DNA from: JAOUEA01 sp963821925
Lineage (GTDB): Bacteria; Actinomycetota; UBA4738; HRBIN12
Direction of reading: 5' to 3'
DNA length: 64,000 bases
NCBI GenBank assembly: GCA_963821925.1
Contig: CAWGFO010000001.1
Coordinates: 930,001-994,000 of the forward strand
Position numbers and translations under genes: made by a program. A model generated the notes under the pieces. It saw nothing but the letters and a program-made list of their open reading frames with translations, was not told the DNA's origin and made no database searches. This document shows positions 45,575 through 54,111 of this stretch, piece by piece. The stretch's first letter is position 1. Each line of letters opens with the position of its first letter.

Positions 45575-45678
45575 GCCCTGCTCCTTCCATCCGGTGATCC
45601 GGCGGTTCCGGATCGTTCGACGGTGCTCACGCTCGCAGCGTCTCGGTCGCGACCGCAACGGGACGTTGGTCCCGCGAC

Positions 45679-46077
45679 CTAGAGGGTCGCGCGGCCCGTG
45701 CAGGACTCCCCGGAGACGACGTTGTTGGCCGCGGCCTTGATCGCGTCGGCGCCCGCGCGGTCGGCCGTGCGCACGCGCACCTCGAGATGCCCGCCGCTGC
45801 CCGACGTGCGCGTGCCCGAGAAGATCCCCGCGCCGTTGTCGCTCAGGAAGATGTGCCAGTCCTGCCCGGACCGGCCGCCCTCGATCTCGAGCTTCACGCG
45901 CAAGCGGCCGCCGTCCTCTTGACGGACGTCGAGCTTCCAGTCGCTCGGGCCCGTGCAGGCCCCGCGGCGCACGATGCGACCATCACCCGCCGAGGCGGTC
46001 GGGGGGAGAGAGATCGACGCCACCACGAGCGCGGCGATCGCGGAACGGAGCACCGGGCGGATCCCTACGTACGACAT
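45679..46077 (-). CDS. Small secreted protein, tandem paralogue B
   Basis: A 132-residue paralogue of the 45182 protein. Signal peptide ends at TASAGDG. The shared pattern is GDGRIVRRGACTGPSDWKLD, then a DGGRLRVKLEIE strand, GQDWHIFLSDNGAGIFSGTR and the closing GESCTGRATL. The alignment of paired Cys, the WKL and the NGxxIFSG motifs shows tandem duplication. ATG 46077 is used; its SD is weak. It lies upstream of the paralogue in the same direction, and the two-component genes follow on the same strand. Function unknown. Confidence 0.75.
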   Translation of the reverse strand: MSYVGIRPVLRSAIAALVVASISLPPTASAGDGRIVRRGACTGPSDWKLDVRQEDGGRLRVKLEIEGGRSGQDWHIFLSDNGAGIFSGTRTSGSGGHLEVRVRTADRAGADAIKAAANNVVSGESCTGRATL

Positions 46078-46151
46078 GACTCCGAGGATGGCGCGGTGGG
46101 GGTCTCGTTCCCAACGGGACCATGGTCGCGCGACCTCTGCGGCGGGCGCCG

Positions 46152-46781
46152 TCAGTCGGTGTTCAGCAGGCCGTTCCGCTCGGCCCAGAGCGCGGCCTGG
46201 GTACGGTCCGTGACGCCGATCGCTTGGAAGACGTGCGTGAGGTGGCCCTTCACGGTCTTCTCACTGATCCCGAGCCGCCGGGCGATCTGCTTGTTCGCGA
46301 GACCGCTCGCCACCAGCACCAGCACCTCGCGCTCTCGATCCGAGAGGGCGCCCGCCGGTGGCGCGGCGGTGCGGGCGGCGAGCACCTCGGCGGCCGCCTT
46401 CGGTGCGAGCGGGCTCTCCCCGCGGGCGGCCGCGAGGATCCCTCGGTGGAGCTCGTCGGGGTCGGCGTCCTTCAACAGGTACCCGATCGCTCCCGCCTCG
46501 ATCGCCTGCAGGATCCGCTCCCGATCCGAGAACGACGTGAACACGACGACGCGCGTGTCGGGCGCCTCGGCGCGGATCCGCCGGGTGGCCTCGATCCCGT
46601 CGACCTCTGGCATCGCGAGATCGAGCAGGGCGACGTCGGGTCGCATCGCCACACAGAGGCTCACGGCGTCCTCGCCGTTCGAGCCCGCGCCCAGCAGCTG
46701 CACGTCGTCGAAGGTGTCGATCAGCTGCTCGAGCCCGGTGCGCACGACCTTGTGGTCGTCGGCGATCACGAGGGTGATCAC
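46152..46781 (-). CDS. LuxR/NarL-type response regulator
   Basis: A 209-residue transcription regulator. The receiver domain has ADDHKVVRTGLEQLI, phosphoacceptor Asp in VALLDLAMPEVDGIEA near residue 53 and the switch Lys in GYLLKDADPDE near 102. The C-terminal LuxR HTH begins LSDREREVLVLVASGLANKQ near 147. GTG 46781 overlaps the sensor kinase stop by four bases (GTGA), so the two form one operon. Its targets may include the secreted-protein genes or the divergent molybdoenzyme operon, but this is inference. Confidence 0.9.
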   Translation of the reverse strand: MITLVIADDHKVVRTGLEQLIDTFDDVQLLGAGSNGEDAVSLCVAMRPDVALLDLAMPEVDGIEATRRIRAEAPDTRVVVFTSFSDRERILQAIEAGAIGYLLKDADPDELHRGILAAARGESPLAPKAAAEVLAARTAAPPAGALSDREREVLVLVASGLANKQIARRLGISEKTVKGHLTHVFQAIGVTDRTQAALWAERNGLLNTD

Positions 46782-48115
46782 GTGAGCGGCACCTCGAGCC
46801 GCACGGTCGTACCCTCGCCCGGCGTCGACGCGAGGTCGAGCGAGCCCCCGGCGTCGCGCGCGAGGTCGGCGAGCAGCCGGAGCCCGAGGTGGCCGTCGGC
46901 GTGTGCGGCCTCGGCCTGCGCGGGCGCGAAGCCCTTCCCGTCGTCCGCGATCTCGAGCACCGCGGCGTTCCCATCGTGCGCGAGCCGCACGCCCACGTGC
47001 GTCGCCTCGGCGTGCGACGTCACGTTGCGCACGCTCTCCTGCGCGGCGCGGAACAGCAGTGACTCGGTCCGGGGCGTCAGCTCGAGGGTCTCGTCGACGT
47101 CGAGATCGACCGTGATCCCGTAGCCGGCGAGCGGGGCGGTCAGGTCCGAGAGCGCGGCCGACATCCCGGCGCGCTCCAGGGTGGGCGGGTAGATCCCCAT
47201 CAGCGATGAGCGTAGCGAACGCATCCCCTGGCGCGTCCGCTCCGCGGCGTCCCGGAGCGCCGCCGCCGCCTCCGGGTCGTCGGGCTCGAGCCGATCGGCG
47301 GCCGCCGACAGGGACATCGACACGCCCGCCAGCTGCTGGACGGGCCCGTCGTGGAGGTCCCCGGCGATCCGGCGCCGCTCCAGATCCGACGCGTCGATCG
47401 CGCGCTGCAGCAGCCGTTCGCGGTCCTGCTGGCCCTCGCGCACGCGCCCCGCGAGCCGGTACGCGAGCGGGATCTGCAGCCATGCGAAGGCGATCAGGGC
47501 CACCGCGAGCACGGGGATGAACGCCCGCCACAGCTGGCGGGCGCTCGCGGTCACCGAGTCGTAGAGGAGGTAGGCCTCGAACAGCAGCCGCTCTCCGTTG
47601 GGCGTGCGGACCGGGAGGTAGACCTCGAGCAGCTCGCCGAAGTCGCGCTCGAAGCGGTTCTCGGGCTTGCTGAGATCGCTGATGTCGGCCTCGACGGTGT
47701 CCGTGCGGAGCGCGGCCAGCTCCTCGGTCCCCAGGTCGAACCGCTCTCCGATCAGCTCGGGCACGTCCGAGTACACGATCGTGCCGTCGCGGTCCCAGAG
47801 CTTCACCCTGACGATCGGGTCACGGAGCACGCCGTCGACCACGAGCGCGTCGATCGCCGCCAGGCTCGCCGCATCGCCGCCCACCACGCCGTTCGTGAGC
47901 CGGGGCTGCACGACCGCCCGCGCGGCCACGCTGGTGAGGTCCTTGGCTTGGCGGACGGCCTCGGCCTCGCCGACCCGCTGCATCACGAACACGCCCACGA
48001 CGCCGACGAGCAGCAGCACGAGCGTGCCCGACAGCGCGAACGTGAGCACGGCCCTCGTGACCGACATCGGCTTGGCGCTCACCGTGCCCCCGCCTACCCG
48101 AAGCGGTCGTGTCAT
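46778..48115 (-). CDS. Membrane sensor histidine kinase (HisKA_3, NarX/DesK type)
   Basis: A 445-residue kinase paired with the response regulator. A TM helix (LTFALSGTLVLLLVGVVGVF near residue 25) precedes an extracellular domain of ~130 residues, and a second TM helix is near 185. The phosphorylated His is in DLERRRIAGDLHDGPVQQLA near residue 240, and the ATPase G-box ends with GHLGLRLLADLARDAGGSL. The sensor region shows no known domain. ATG 48115 is 145 bases from the divergent operon at 48261, which may be its target. A gggcga cga tcgccc hairpin lies in that gap. Confidence 0.88.
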   Translation of the reverse strand: MTRPLRVGGGTVSAKPMSVTRAVLTFALSGTLVLLLVGVVGVFVMQRVGEAEAVRQAKDLTSVAARAVVQPRLTNGVVGGDAASLAAIDALVVDGVLRDPIVRVKLWDRDGTIVYSDVPELIGERFDLGTEELAALRTDTVEADISDLSKPENRFERDFGELLEVYLPVRTPNGERLLFEAYLLYDSVTASARQLWRAFIPVLAVALIAFAWLQIPLAYRLAGRVREGQQDRERLLQRAIDASDLERRRIAGDLHDGPVQQLAGVSMSLSAAADRLEPDDPEAAAALRDAAERTRQGMRSLRSSLMGIYPPTLERAGMSAALSDLTAPLAGYGITVDLDVDETLELTPRTESLLFRAAQESVRNVTSHAEATHVGVRLAHDGNAAVLEIADDGKGFAPAQAEAAHADGHLGLRLLADLARDAGGSLDLASTPGEGTTVRLEVPLT

Positions 48116-48260
48116 GGCCTCGACCCTACCTCGCCTCGACGCGCGACAGGCGGCGGCCGTCAAGGGTCCCCCGACACCCGGGACCGGTGGCCGTCATCGG
48201 GCGACGATCGCCCGTCTACCGTTCTGAGCAGACGGGCTGTCGGGTCGAGGAAGAGGTGCG

Positions 48261-48476
48261 ATGCAGAGCTTGCCGTCGAGGCGTCGATTCCTGCTGGCCT
48301 TGGTCGCGGTGCCTGCGGTGGCCGTCGGCGTGCGCGTGGCGGCCGCGACACGCCGCGGGGTGGTGGCGCTCCGTCCCGGCGCTCGAGGCGTGAGCGGCTC
48401 GGTGTGCGCGGCCTGCGGTGCCGGCGATCACACGATGCTCGATCCGGCCTGTCCCGCAGGCCCGAAGGTGGCGTGA
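48261..48476 (+). CDS. Small exported Cys-bearing protein of the molybdoenzyme operon
   Basis: A 71-residue protein starting ATG 48261 with GAGGAAGAGG upstream. The N-terminus MQSLPSRRRFLLALVAVPA looks like a Tat/Sec-type signal (RRRFLL). The C-terminal half has three Cys in SVCAACGAGDHTMLDPACP (C-x2-C, then x10, C). Only three bases separate it from the catalytic subunit, so co-expression is certain. The Cys triplet may bind a metal or carry a sulfur. Not matched to any named maturation or electron-transfer family that I recognise; a bona fide small subunit is possible. Confidence 0.65.
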   Translation: MQSLPSRRRFLLALVAVPAVAVGVRVAAATRRGVVALRPGARGVSGSVCAACGAGDHTMLDPACPAGPKVA

Positions 48477-48479
48477 CCG

Positions 48480-50993
48480 GTGACGGTCGACCGACGCACC
48501 TTCATCAAGGGAGCCGGCGTCGCGGCGGGCGTCGGGGTCGCCGCCGGGGTCGCGTTGCACCGCCCCGAGATCGGCGCCGAGCCCCAGGAGTCGCTGCTGG
48601 TCGACAAGGTCGTGCGCACGACCTGCTCGCCGAACTGCACCGGGTCGTGCGGACAGTTGGCGTTCGTGCGCGACGGGAAGATCGTGAAGATCCAGCAGGC
48701 CGCCGACTACCCGGACGAGGTCTACAGCCCGCGCGGCTGCATGAAGGGCCTCAGCTACCACCTGCAGGTCTACAACGACGACCGCATCACCTCGCCGCTG
48801 ATCCGCACGGGCGAGCGGGGAAGCGGCGAGTTCCGCGAGGTCACGTGGGAGGAAGCATTCGATCACGTCGCGGGAGAGCTCAAGCGGATCGGCGACACCT
48901 ACGGCTACGACTCGATCCACGTGTTCGGCCAGGTTCCCGGCTCCGGGTACGTGCAGAAAGGCGCGAACTACCGCGCCTCGTCGGTCCTCGGGATGAACCA
49001 CGGCACGAGCTTCGATTACAACGGCGACCTGCCGATGGGGATGCCGATCACGTTCGGGGTGCAGAACGCCGAGCACGAGGCGAAGGACTGGGCGAACGCG
49101 CGGTTCCTGCTGATCGTCGGCGCGAACCCGATCGAGACGCGCATCCCCGACGCGCACTTCATCTTCGACGCCGCTGCGAACGGGGCCCGCGTCGTGGTGG
49201 TCGACCCGAACTTCTCGGGCACCGCCTCGAAGGCCGACACCTGGGTGCAGACGACCCCGGGCACCGACGCGGCCCTCGCACTGGGGATCGCGAACGTGAT
49301 CGTGAAGGAGGGGCTGCACGACGAGCGGTTCCTCCGGACCTACAGCGATGCGCCCCTGCTCGTGCGCGCCGATTCCGGCAAGCGGCTGCGTGAGGCCGAT
49401 ATCCGCGCCGGCGGGGCCACCGATCGGTTCGTCGTGTGGGACGAACGGAGCGGCGCGACGGCGATCGTCGGGATCGATCGCCTCGGCATGCCGCCCGGGG
49501 TCGACGCGGCGCTCGACGGAACGTTCGAGGTTACGCTCGCGAACGGCGAGACGATCGAGGCCGCCCCCGGCTTCGCGCACGTGCTCCGCGAGGTCGAGCG
49601 GTGGACGCCCCAGCGGGCGGCGGAGGTCACCGGCGTCGATCCCGCGACGATCGAGAAGGTCGCGCGCGCCTACGCCACGGAGGCTCCCGCCGCGATCATC
49701 ATGGGTGGCGGCTCGAACCACTGGTACCACGGCGACCTGATCGGCCGTGCCTACGCGCTCCTGGCGGTGCTCACCGGCAACGTGGGGCGCAGCGGCGGTG
49801 GGTTCAGCGTGTACGTGGGGCAGTACAAGGTCCGCGTCGTGACCGCTCCGTGGTGGTACCCGGACGAGGTCAAGCCCCCGATCACCTCGACGATCTACTG
49901 GGTGACCGGGCCGACCGAGACGATGCACGAGACCGTCCCGTACCCGAAGTCGGGCTTCAAGGCGTTCGTCGCCACCTTCTCGAACTTCCTGCTGCAGTCG
50001 CCGAACCTGAACCAGGTCTACGACCGGCTCGCCGAGATGGAACTGTTCGTGGTGGTCGACCACCAGATGACGGAGACGGCCGCGATGGCCGACGTCGTCC
50101 TGCCCTCCACGACCTGGTACGAGAAGTGGGACCTCACGGCGACCCCGCTCCACCCGTTCCTCCAGCTCCAGCAGCCGGCGATCGAGCCGGTCGGAGGGTC
50201 CAAGAGCGAGCTCGAGATGTGGTCCGAGATCGTGAAGCGGATCGACGAAGGCACGTGGCGCGCCTACTTCGAGGGCTGGGACGAGCGGAAGGCGATCGAT
50301 GCGATGCTCGCCGCGGGCGACGTGCCCGGCGGGCCGACCGAGGGGATCACGTTCGAGCAGCTGCAGGAGGGGCCCGTACGGCTGAACGTGGCCGATCCCG
50401 ACATCCCGTTCCTGGCCCAGATCCGCGATCTGGCGCCGTTCCCTCCCGTGTCGCTGCCGGCGCCGATCGAGCTGACGGAGGTGTTCCTGCCGACACGCCG
50501 CATCGAGCTCTACAAGGAGGAGGACGGGTTCCTGGAGCTCGGGGAGCAGGTGGTCACGCACAAGGACCCGTACGACGACGGGGACCACGACCCCGCCGAG
50601 TTCCCGCTGGTGCTGCTCTCGCCGCACTCGAAGTGGCGGATCCACTCGACCTATTCCAACAACCCATGGCTCCAGGAGATCCACGGGGGCAGGCCGCTCG
50701 TGTCGATCCATCCCGACGACGCGGTGAGGCGCGGCATCGCCGATGAGGACGAGATCGAGGTCTTCAACACGCGAGGGTCGCTGAAGGCCTGGGCGCACGT
50801 CACGGACGCGGCGAGGCCCGGCACGGCCACGCTCCCCGAGGGCTGGTGGAGCCGGTACTTCATCGAAGGCAAGGGCGTGAACGAGCTCACGAGCTCGGCG
50901 ATCAACCCGATCCACGAGGTCTGGTACGTGCCGAACATGTGGGCGCCGTCCACCGGCTGGAAGGACTGCCGCTGCGAGGTGCGTCGTGTCTGA
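48480..50993 (+). CDS. Molybdopterin oxidoreductase catalytic subunit, type II DMSO-reductase-like
   Basis: An 837-residue Mo-bisMGD enzyme with a Tat signal (DRRTFIKG). The FS0 [4Fe-4S] ligands are in TTCSPNCTGSCGQLAF (C-x3-C-x3-C) with a fourth Cys at YSPRGCMKG. The Mo-site region reads SFDYNGDLPMGMPITFG followed by ANPIETRIPDAHFIFDA. Both stretches resemble type II enzymes (NarG, DdhA, EbdA, SerA), where the Asp before LP coordinates Mo. Substrate cannot be assigned: nitrate, DMS, selenate, chlorate or an organic donor are options. GTG 48480 directly follows the small Cys-bearing protein. The catalytic subunit, ferredoxin and NrfD overlap or abut, forming one complex. Confidence 0.85.
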   Translation: MTVDRRTFIKGAGVAAGVGVAAGVALHRPEIGAEPQESLLVDKVVRTTCSPNCTGSCGQLAFVRDGKIVKIQQAADYPDEVYSPRGCMKGLSYHLQVYNDDRITSPLIRTGERGSGEFREVTWEEAFDHVAGELKRIGDTYGYDSIHVFGQVPGSGYVQKGANYRASSVLGMNHGTSFDYNGDLPMGMPITFGVQNAEHEAKDWANARFLLIVGANPIETRIPDAHFIFDAAANGARVVVVDPNFSGTASKADTWVQTTPGTDAALALGIANVIVKEGLHDERFLRTYSDAPLLVRADSGKRLREADIRAGGATDRFVVWDERSGATAIVGIDRLGMPPGVDAALDGTFEVTLANGETIEAAPGFAHVLREVERWTPQRAAEVTGVDPATIEKVARAYATEAPAAIIMGGGSNHWYHGDLIGRAYALLAVLTGNVGRSGGGFSVYVGQYKVRVVTAPWWYPDEVKPPITSTIYWVTGPTETMHETVPYPKSGFKAFVATFSNFLLQSPNLNQVYDRLAEMELFVVVDHQMTETAAMADVVLPSTTWYEKWDLTATPLHPFLQLQQPAIEPVGGSKSELEMWSEIVKRIDEGTWRAYFEGWDERKAIDAMLAAGDVPGGPTEGITFEQLQEGPVRLNVADPDIPFLAQIRDLAPFPPVSLPAPIELTEVFLPTRRIELYKEEDGFLELGEQVVTHKDPYDDGDHDPAEFPLVLLSPHSKWRIHSTYSNNPWLQEIHGGRPLVSIHPDDAVRRGIADEDEIEVFNTRGSLKAWAHVTDAARPGTATLPEGWWSRYFIEGKGVNELTSSAINPIHEVWYVPNMWAPSTGWKDCRCEVRRV

Positions 50994-51789
50994 GGTGTAC
51001 GAGGTGACCGAGGTGCGCCTGGCGGACGATGGGCTGACCCTCGCGCAAGCCGACGAGTCCTCGCCGCCGCCGACAGAGAAGGTGTCGCCGATCGAGGCGC
51101 TCTCCGAGGCTTCGCGCGCGTACGGGGAGATCGGAGCGACGACCGCCCAGCCCAAGTGGGGCATGGCCATCGACGTCGAGCGCTGTATCGGATGTTGGTC
51201 CTGCGCCGTGATCTGTAAGTCCGAGAACGACGTGCCTCTGGGGATGTGGTGGAACCGGATCCTCACCGAGGGAGAGCAGCTCGACACGCCGAGCCGGGGT
51301 GAGTTCGGCGAACTCGGCATGCACTGGGTGCCGCTCGCCTGCCAGCACTGTGAGGACCCGCCCTGCATGAAGGTCTGTCCGACGTCGGCGACCTTCATCG
51401 ACCACGAGCACGGCGGCCTCGTGGAGGTGAACCAGGAGGACTGCATCGGGTGTCGGTACTGCATGGCCGCGTGCCCCTACGGCGTGCGGGTCTTCAACTG
51501 GGGGACGCCGGAGTACCCGGTGCCCGATACCCAGCTCGGCATGGTCGAGCCGCGGCCCCTCGGGTCGGTCGAGAAGTGCACGATGTGCATCCACCGGCTC
51601 GAGGAACGGCAGGTGCCCTCGTGCGTGTGGTCGTGCCCGGCGCAGGCCCGCATCTTCGGGGACCTCAACGACCCCGATGGCACCTTGGTCCGCACGATCG
51701 AGGATCGGAGCGGCACGCGACTCCTCGAGGAGAAGGGCACGAAGCCGAAGGTCTACTACCTCGAGGAGCGCAGGAGGCGTTCGCTGTGA
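50986..51789 (+). CDS. Four-cluster ferredoxin electron-transfer subunit
   Basis: A 267-residue PsrB/NrfC/NarH-like protein carrying four [4Fe-4S] motifs: CIGCWSCAVICKSEN near residue 65, CQHCEDPPCMKVCPTSAT near 118, CIGCRYCMAACPYGVRVFNW near 152 and CTMCIHRLEERQVPSCVWSC near 197. A ~45-residue variable N-terminus precedes them. It passes electrons between the Mo subunit and NrfD. GTG 50986 overlaps the catalytic gene by eight bases. There is no Tat signal of its own, consistent with co-export on the catalytic subunit. Confidence 0.9.
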   Translation: MSEVYEVTEVRLADDGLTLAQADESSPPPTEKVSPIEALSEASRAYGEIGATTAQPKWGMAIDVERCIGCWSCAVICKSENDVPLGMWWNRILTEGEQLDTPSRGEFGELGMHWVPLACQHCEDPPCMKVCPTSATFIDHEHGGLVEVNQEDCIGCRYCMAACPYGVRVFNWGTPEYPVPDTQLGMVEPRPLGSVEKCTMCIHRLEERQVPSCVWSCPAQARIFGDLNDPDGTLVRTIEDRSGTRLLEEKGTKPKVYYLEERRRRSL

Positions 51790-52976
51790 GCGCGACCGTC
51801 TCGACCCGCGCCGCGACGATCGACCATCGCCGAACCTGGGGACGCATCTGGTGGGCGGTCCTGATCGTCGGGATGGGGGTCGGGCTCTCGGCGTTCCTCT
51901 ATCAATGGTCGCACGGCCTGGGGGTGACGGGCCTCTCGAACACGATCAGCTGGGGCATGTACATCATCAGCTTCATGTTCCTGGTCGGGGTGTCGGCCGG
52001 GGGGCTGATCGTCGTCGCGGGATCCGAGCTGGTGGAAAGCGAACGGTTCGCGCCGTTCACTCGCCTGGCCGTCGTCGTGTCCGGCACGGCGATCGCGGCG
52101 GCGGCCGTGTCGATCCTTCCGGACCTCGGCCGCCCGCAGCTCGTCTGGAAGATGGTGTGGCAGCCGCACTGGACCTCCCCGCTGATCTGGGACGTCCTCG
52201 TGATCGCCGTGTACCTCTCGATCGCCGCGGTGGATCTGTGGCTGCTCACCCGCCCCGAGCCGCGGCCCAAGGCGCTCCGGACGATGGCGTTCATCGCGCT
52301 GCCCGCGGCGGTGTTGGTCCACTCCGTCACGGCCTGGATCTTCGGATTGCTGGTCGCCCGCCCGTTCTGGAACACGGCACTGCTGGCGCCGATGTTCATC
52401 TCGTCGGCACTGGTCTCCGGGACCGCCCTCCTGATCGTGGTCGCCGCGATCGTCGTGCGCACCACCGACTGGGACCCCCCGGAGCGCGTGTTCCCGGACC
52501 TGGGCCGCCTGATGGTGTGGTTCATCGGGGTGGACGCGTTCCTGCTGTTCGCCGAGATCCTCACGACCTACCTCTCGCGCGTCCCCGATCACCTGAAGCA
52601 GCTGAACGTGCTCCTGGTCGGGCGGCTGGCGCCGGTGTTCTGGGCCGAGGTGGCGATCGGCGTCGTGATCCCGTTCGCGATCTTCGCGTCGCGGCTTCGG
52701 TACCGACGAGGCTGGCTCGTCGCGGCCGGCGTGATGGCGCTGATCGGGGTGTTCTTCAAGCGGATCAACATCGTGATGACCTCGATGTTCGAGCCGCTCG
52801 TGGGTCTGGCGCCGGGGATCCCCGGCGGGCGGCCCGGCCAGGCGTTCCGACCCGACCAGATCTACATCCCGACCGCGGTGGAGTGGTGCGTGTTGATCGG
52901 CGTGGCGGCGTTCGTGGGTGCCCTGATCACGCTGGGCGTCCGCGCCTTCGTCGTCCCTCGCGTACCGTCTCGCTGA
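51786..52976 (+). CDS. NrfD/PsrC-type membrane anchor
   Basis: A 396-residue polytopic membrane subunit with about nine or ten TM helices, including the NrfD fold segments SWGMYIISFMFLVGVSAGGL near residue 50 and LIWDVLVIAVYLSIAAVD near 138. NrfD binds quinone and no heme, coupling the ferredoxin to the quinone pool. Type II DMSO-reductase relatives usually pair with a heme b anchor or soluble gamma subunit, so this partner is unusual. The GTG overlaps the ferredoxin stop (GTGA at 51786). Electron flow direction is unknown. Confidence 0.85.
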   Translation: MSATVSTRAATIDHRRTWGRIWWAVLIVGMGVGLSAFLYQWSHGLGVTGLSNTISWGMYIISFMFLVGVSAGGLIVVAGSELVESERFAPFTRLAVVVSGTAIAAAAVSILPDLGRPQLVWKMVWQPHWTSPLIWDVLVIAVYLSIAAVDLWLLTRPEPRPKALRTMAFIALPAAVLVHSVTAWIFGLLVARPFWNTALLAPMFISSALVSGTALLIVVAAIVVRTTDWDPPERVFPDLGRLMVWFIGVDAFLLFAEILTTYLSRVPDHLKQLNVLLVGRLAPVFWAEVAIGVVIPFAIFASRLRYRRGWLVAAGVMALIGVFFKRINIVMTSMFEPLVGLAPGIPGGRPGQAFRPDQIYIPTAVEWCVLIGVAAFVGALITLGVRAFVVPRVPSR

Positions 52977-53013
52977 GAGAGGTACGGCTCCAACCACGAA
53001 GGAGGGATCCGCG

Positions 53014-53262
53014 ATGGATGACTGGCTGGGACAGCTGGCGGCGACGCTCGGCGAGGCGCAACTGAGCGACGAGGAGCAGGGACTGCTGCTCGACGTGGCC
53101 CGCGATGTCGCGCACGGGACCGAACGGAAGGCGACGCCGATCGCGACGTTCCTGCTGGGGACGGCGGTGGCGCGCCGGGTCGCGGCCGGGGAGGACCGGC
53201 ACGCGGCGCTCTCGGGTGCGGCGAACGATCTCCGGGGCACGCTGCCCGGGACACAGGGGTGA
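53014..53262 (+). CDS. DUF6457 domain protein (molybdenum-cofactor associated)
   Basis: An 82-residue protein with the DUF6457 pattern: an N-terminal DDWLGQLAATLGE, then LLLDVARDVAHGTERKATP followed by a hydrophobic helix TFLLGTAVARRVAAGE. This domain is often next to or fused with MobA-type cofactor guanylyltransferases (family knowledge), so it may help MGD insertion into the preceding enzyme. AAGGAGGG lies 11 bases before ATG 53014. It ends the operon 88 bases before etfB. Confidence 0.75.
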   Translation: MDDWLGQLAATLGEAQLSDEEQGLLLDVARDVAHGTERKATPIATFLLGTAVARRVAAGEDRHAALSGAANDLRGTLPGTQG

Positions 53263-53350
53263 CCGAAGGGGCCCGCCGGGGATGCCCCGCCCGCGGTAGG
53301 GTCTCGATGCGCGCGCCGGGGGGCCGCGGGGAAGCGAGGGATGCCCGTCC

Positions 53351-54109
53351 ATGAACGTGGTGGTGTTCGCGAAATGGGTGCCGCTCGGCACGCCGGAGCT
53401 CGGTGAGGACCGACGGCTGGTCCGAGGCCACGACGACGGCCTCGATGCCGGCGACGAGTTCGGGATCGAGCTCGCGCTCCAGCTCACCGAGCGCGACGGC
53501 GGAGAGGTCACGGTCGTCACGATGGGCCCCGAGGGCGCCGTCGCGGCGATCCAGCGGGCGCTCGCGATGGGCGCGCACCGAGGGATCCTGGTGACCGACG
53601 ACGCGCTGGCCGGCGCCGACGCCCTGGCGACCGCCCGGGTGCTCGCGGCCGCGGCGCGGCGGCAGCCGTTCGATCTCGTGGTCGGCGGCGTCGAATCCGC
53701 CGACGGCTACACGGGCACCGTCCCCGTCACGGTCGCGGAGCTCCTGGATCTGCCGAGCGTCACGTTCGCCCGGCACGTCGACGTCGAGGGCGGCGAGCTC
53801 CGGGCCGAGCGTCAGACCCCCGCCGGCTACGACGAGGTGGCGTGCTCTCTCCCGGCGCTCGTCACCCTGACCGCGGGCGCCACCGAGCCCCGGTACCCGA
53901 GCGTGAAGGGCATCATGCAGGCGAAGTCGAAGCCGCTCGAGCGCCTCACGCTCGCGGACCTCGACCTCGGCGCGGCCGACGTCGCGCCCTCGCAGTCGGT
54001 GGTCGCGGTGGCGGCGGCGCCCGAGAAGCCCGGCGGCGAGATCGTCGAGGCGGGCGAGGACGCGATCGCGCGGATCGCCGACCTGCTGGCGGAAGCGAAG
54101 GTGATCTAG
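53351..54109 (+). CDS. etfB: Electron transfer flavoprotein beta subunit
   Basis: A 252-residue EtfB, pairing with EtfA to carry electrons from acyl-CoA dehydrogenases. The start VVVFAKWVPLGTPEL is typical, the central VVTMGPEGAVAAIQRALAMG is the conserved segment, and the AMP-binding/recognition loop appears at RYPSVKGIMQAKSKPLERLT near residue 183. ATG 53351 follows GCGAGGGATGCC. etfA begins two bases after its stop. Together with etfD, the mutase genes and the dehydrogenase it forms one transcription unit. Confidence 0.93.
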   Translation: MNVVVFAKWVPLGTPELGEDRRLVRGHDDGLDAGDEFGIELALQLTERDGGEVTVVTMGPEGAVAAIQRALAMGAHRGILVTDDALAGADALATARVLAAAARRQPFDLVVGGVESADGYTGTVPVTVAELLDLPSVTFARHVDVEGGELRAERQTPAGYDEVACSLPALVTLTAGATEPRYPSVKGIMQAKSKPLERLTLADLDLGAADVAPSQSVVAVAAAPEKPGGEIVEAGEDAIARIADLLAEAKVI

Positions 54110-54111
54110 CG

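Noticed and set aside
48216..51464. Long minus-strand open frame opposite the molybdoenzyme genes
   Set aside because: Low-complexity His/Arg/Asp-rich shadow with no motif, while the opposite strand has clear Mo and Fe-S motifs.
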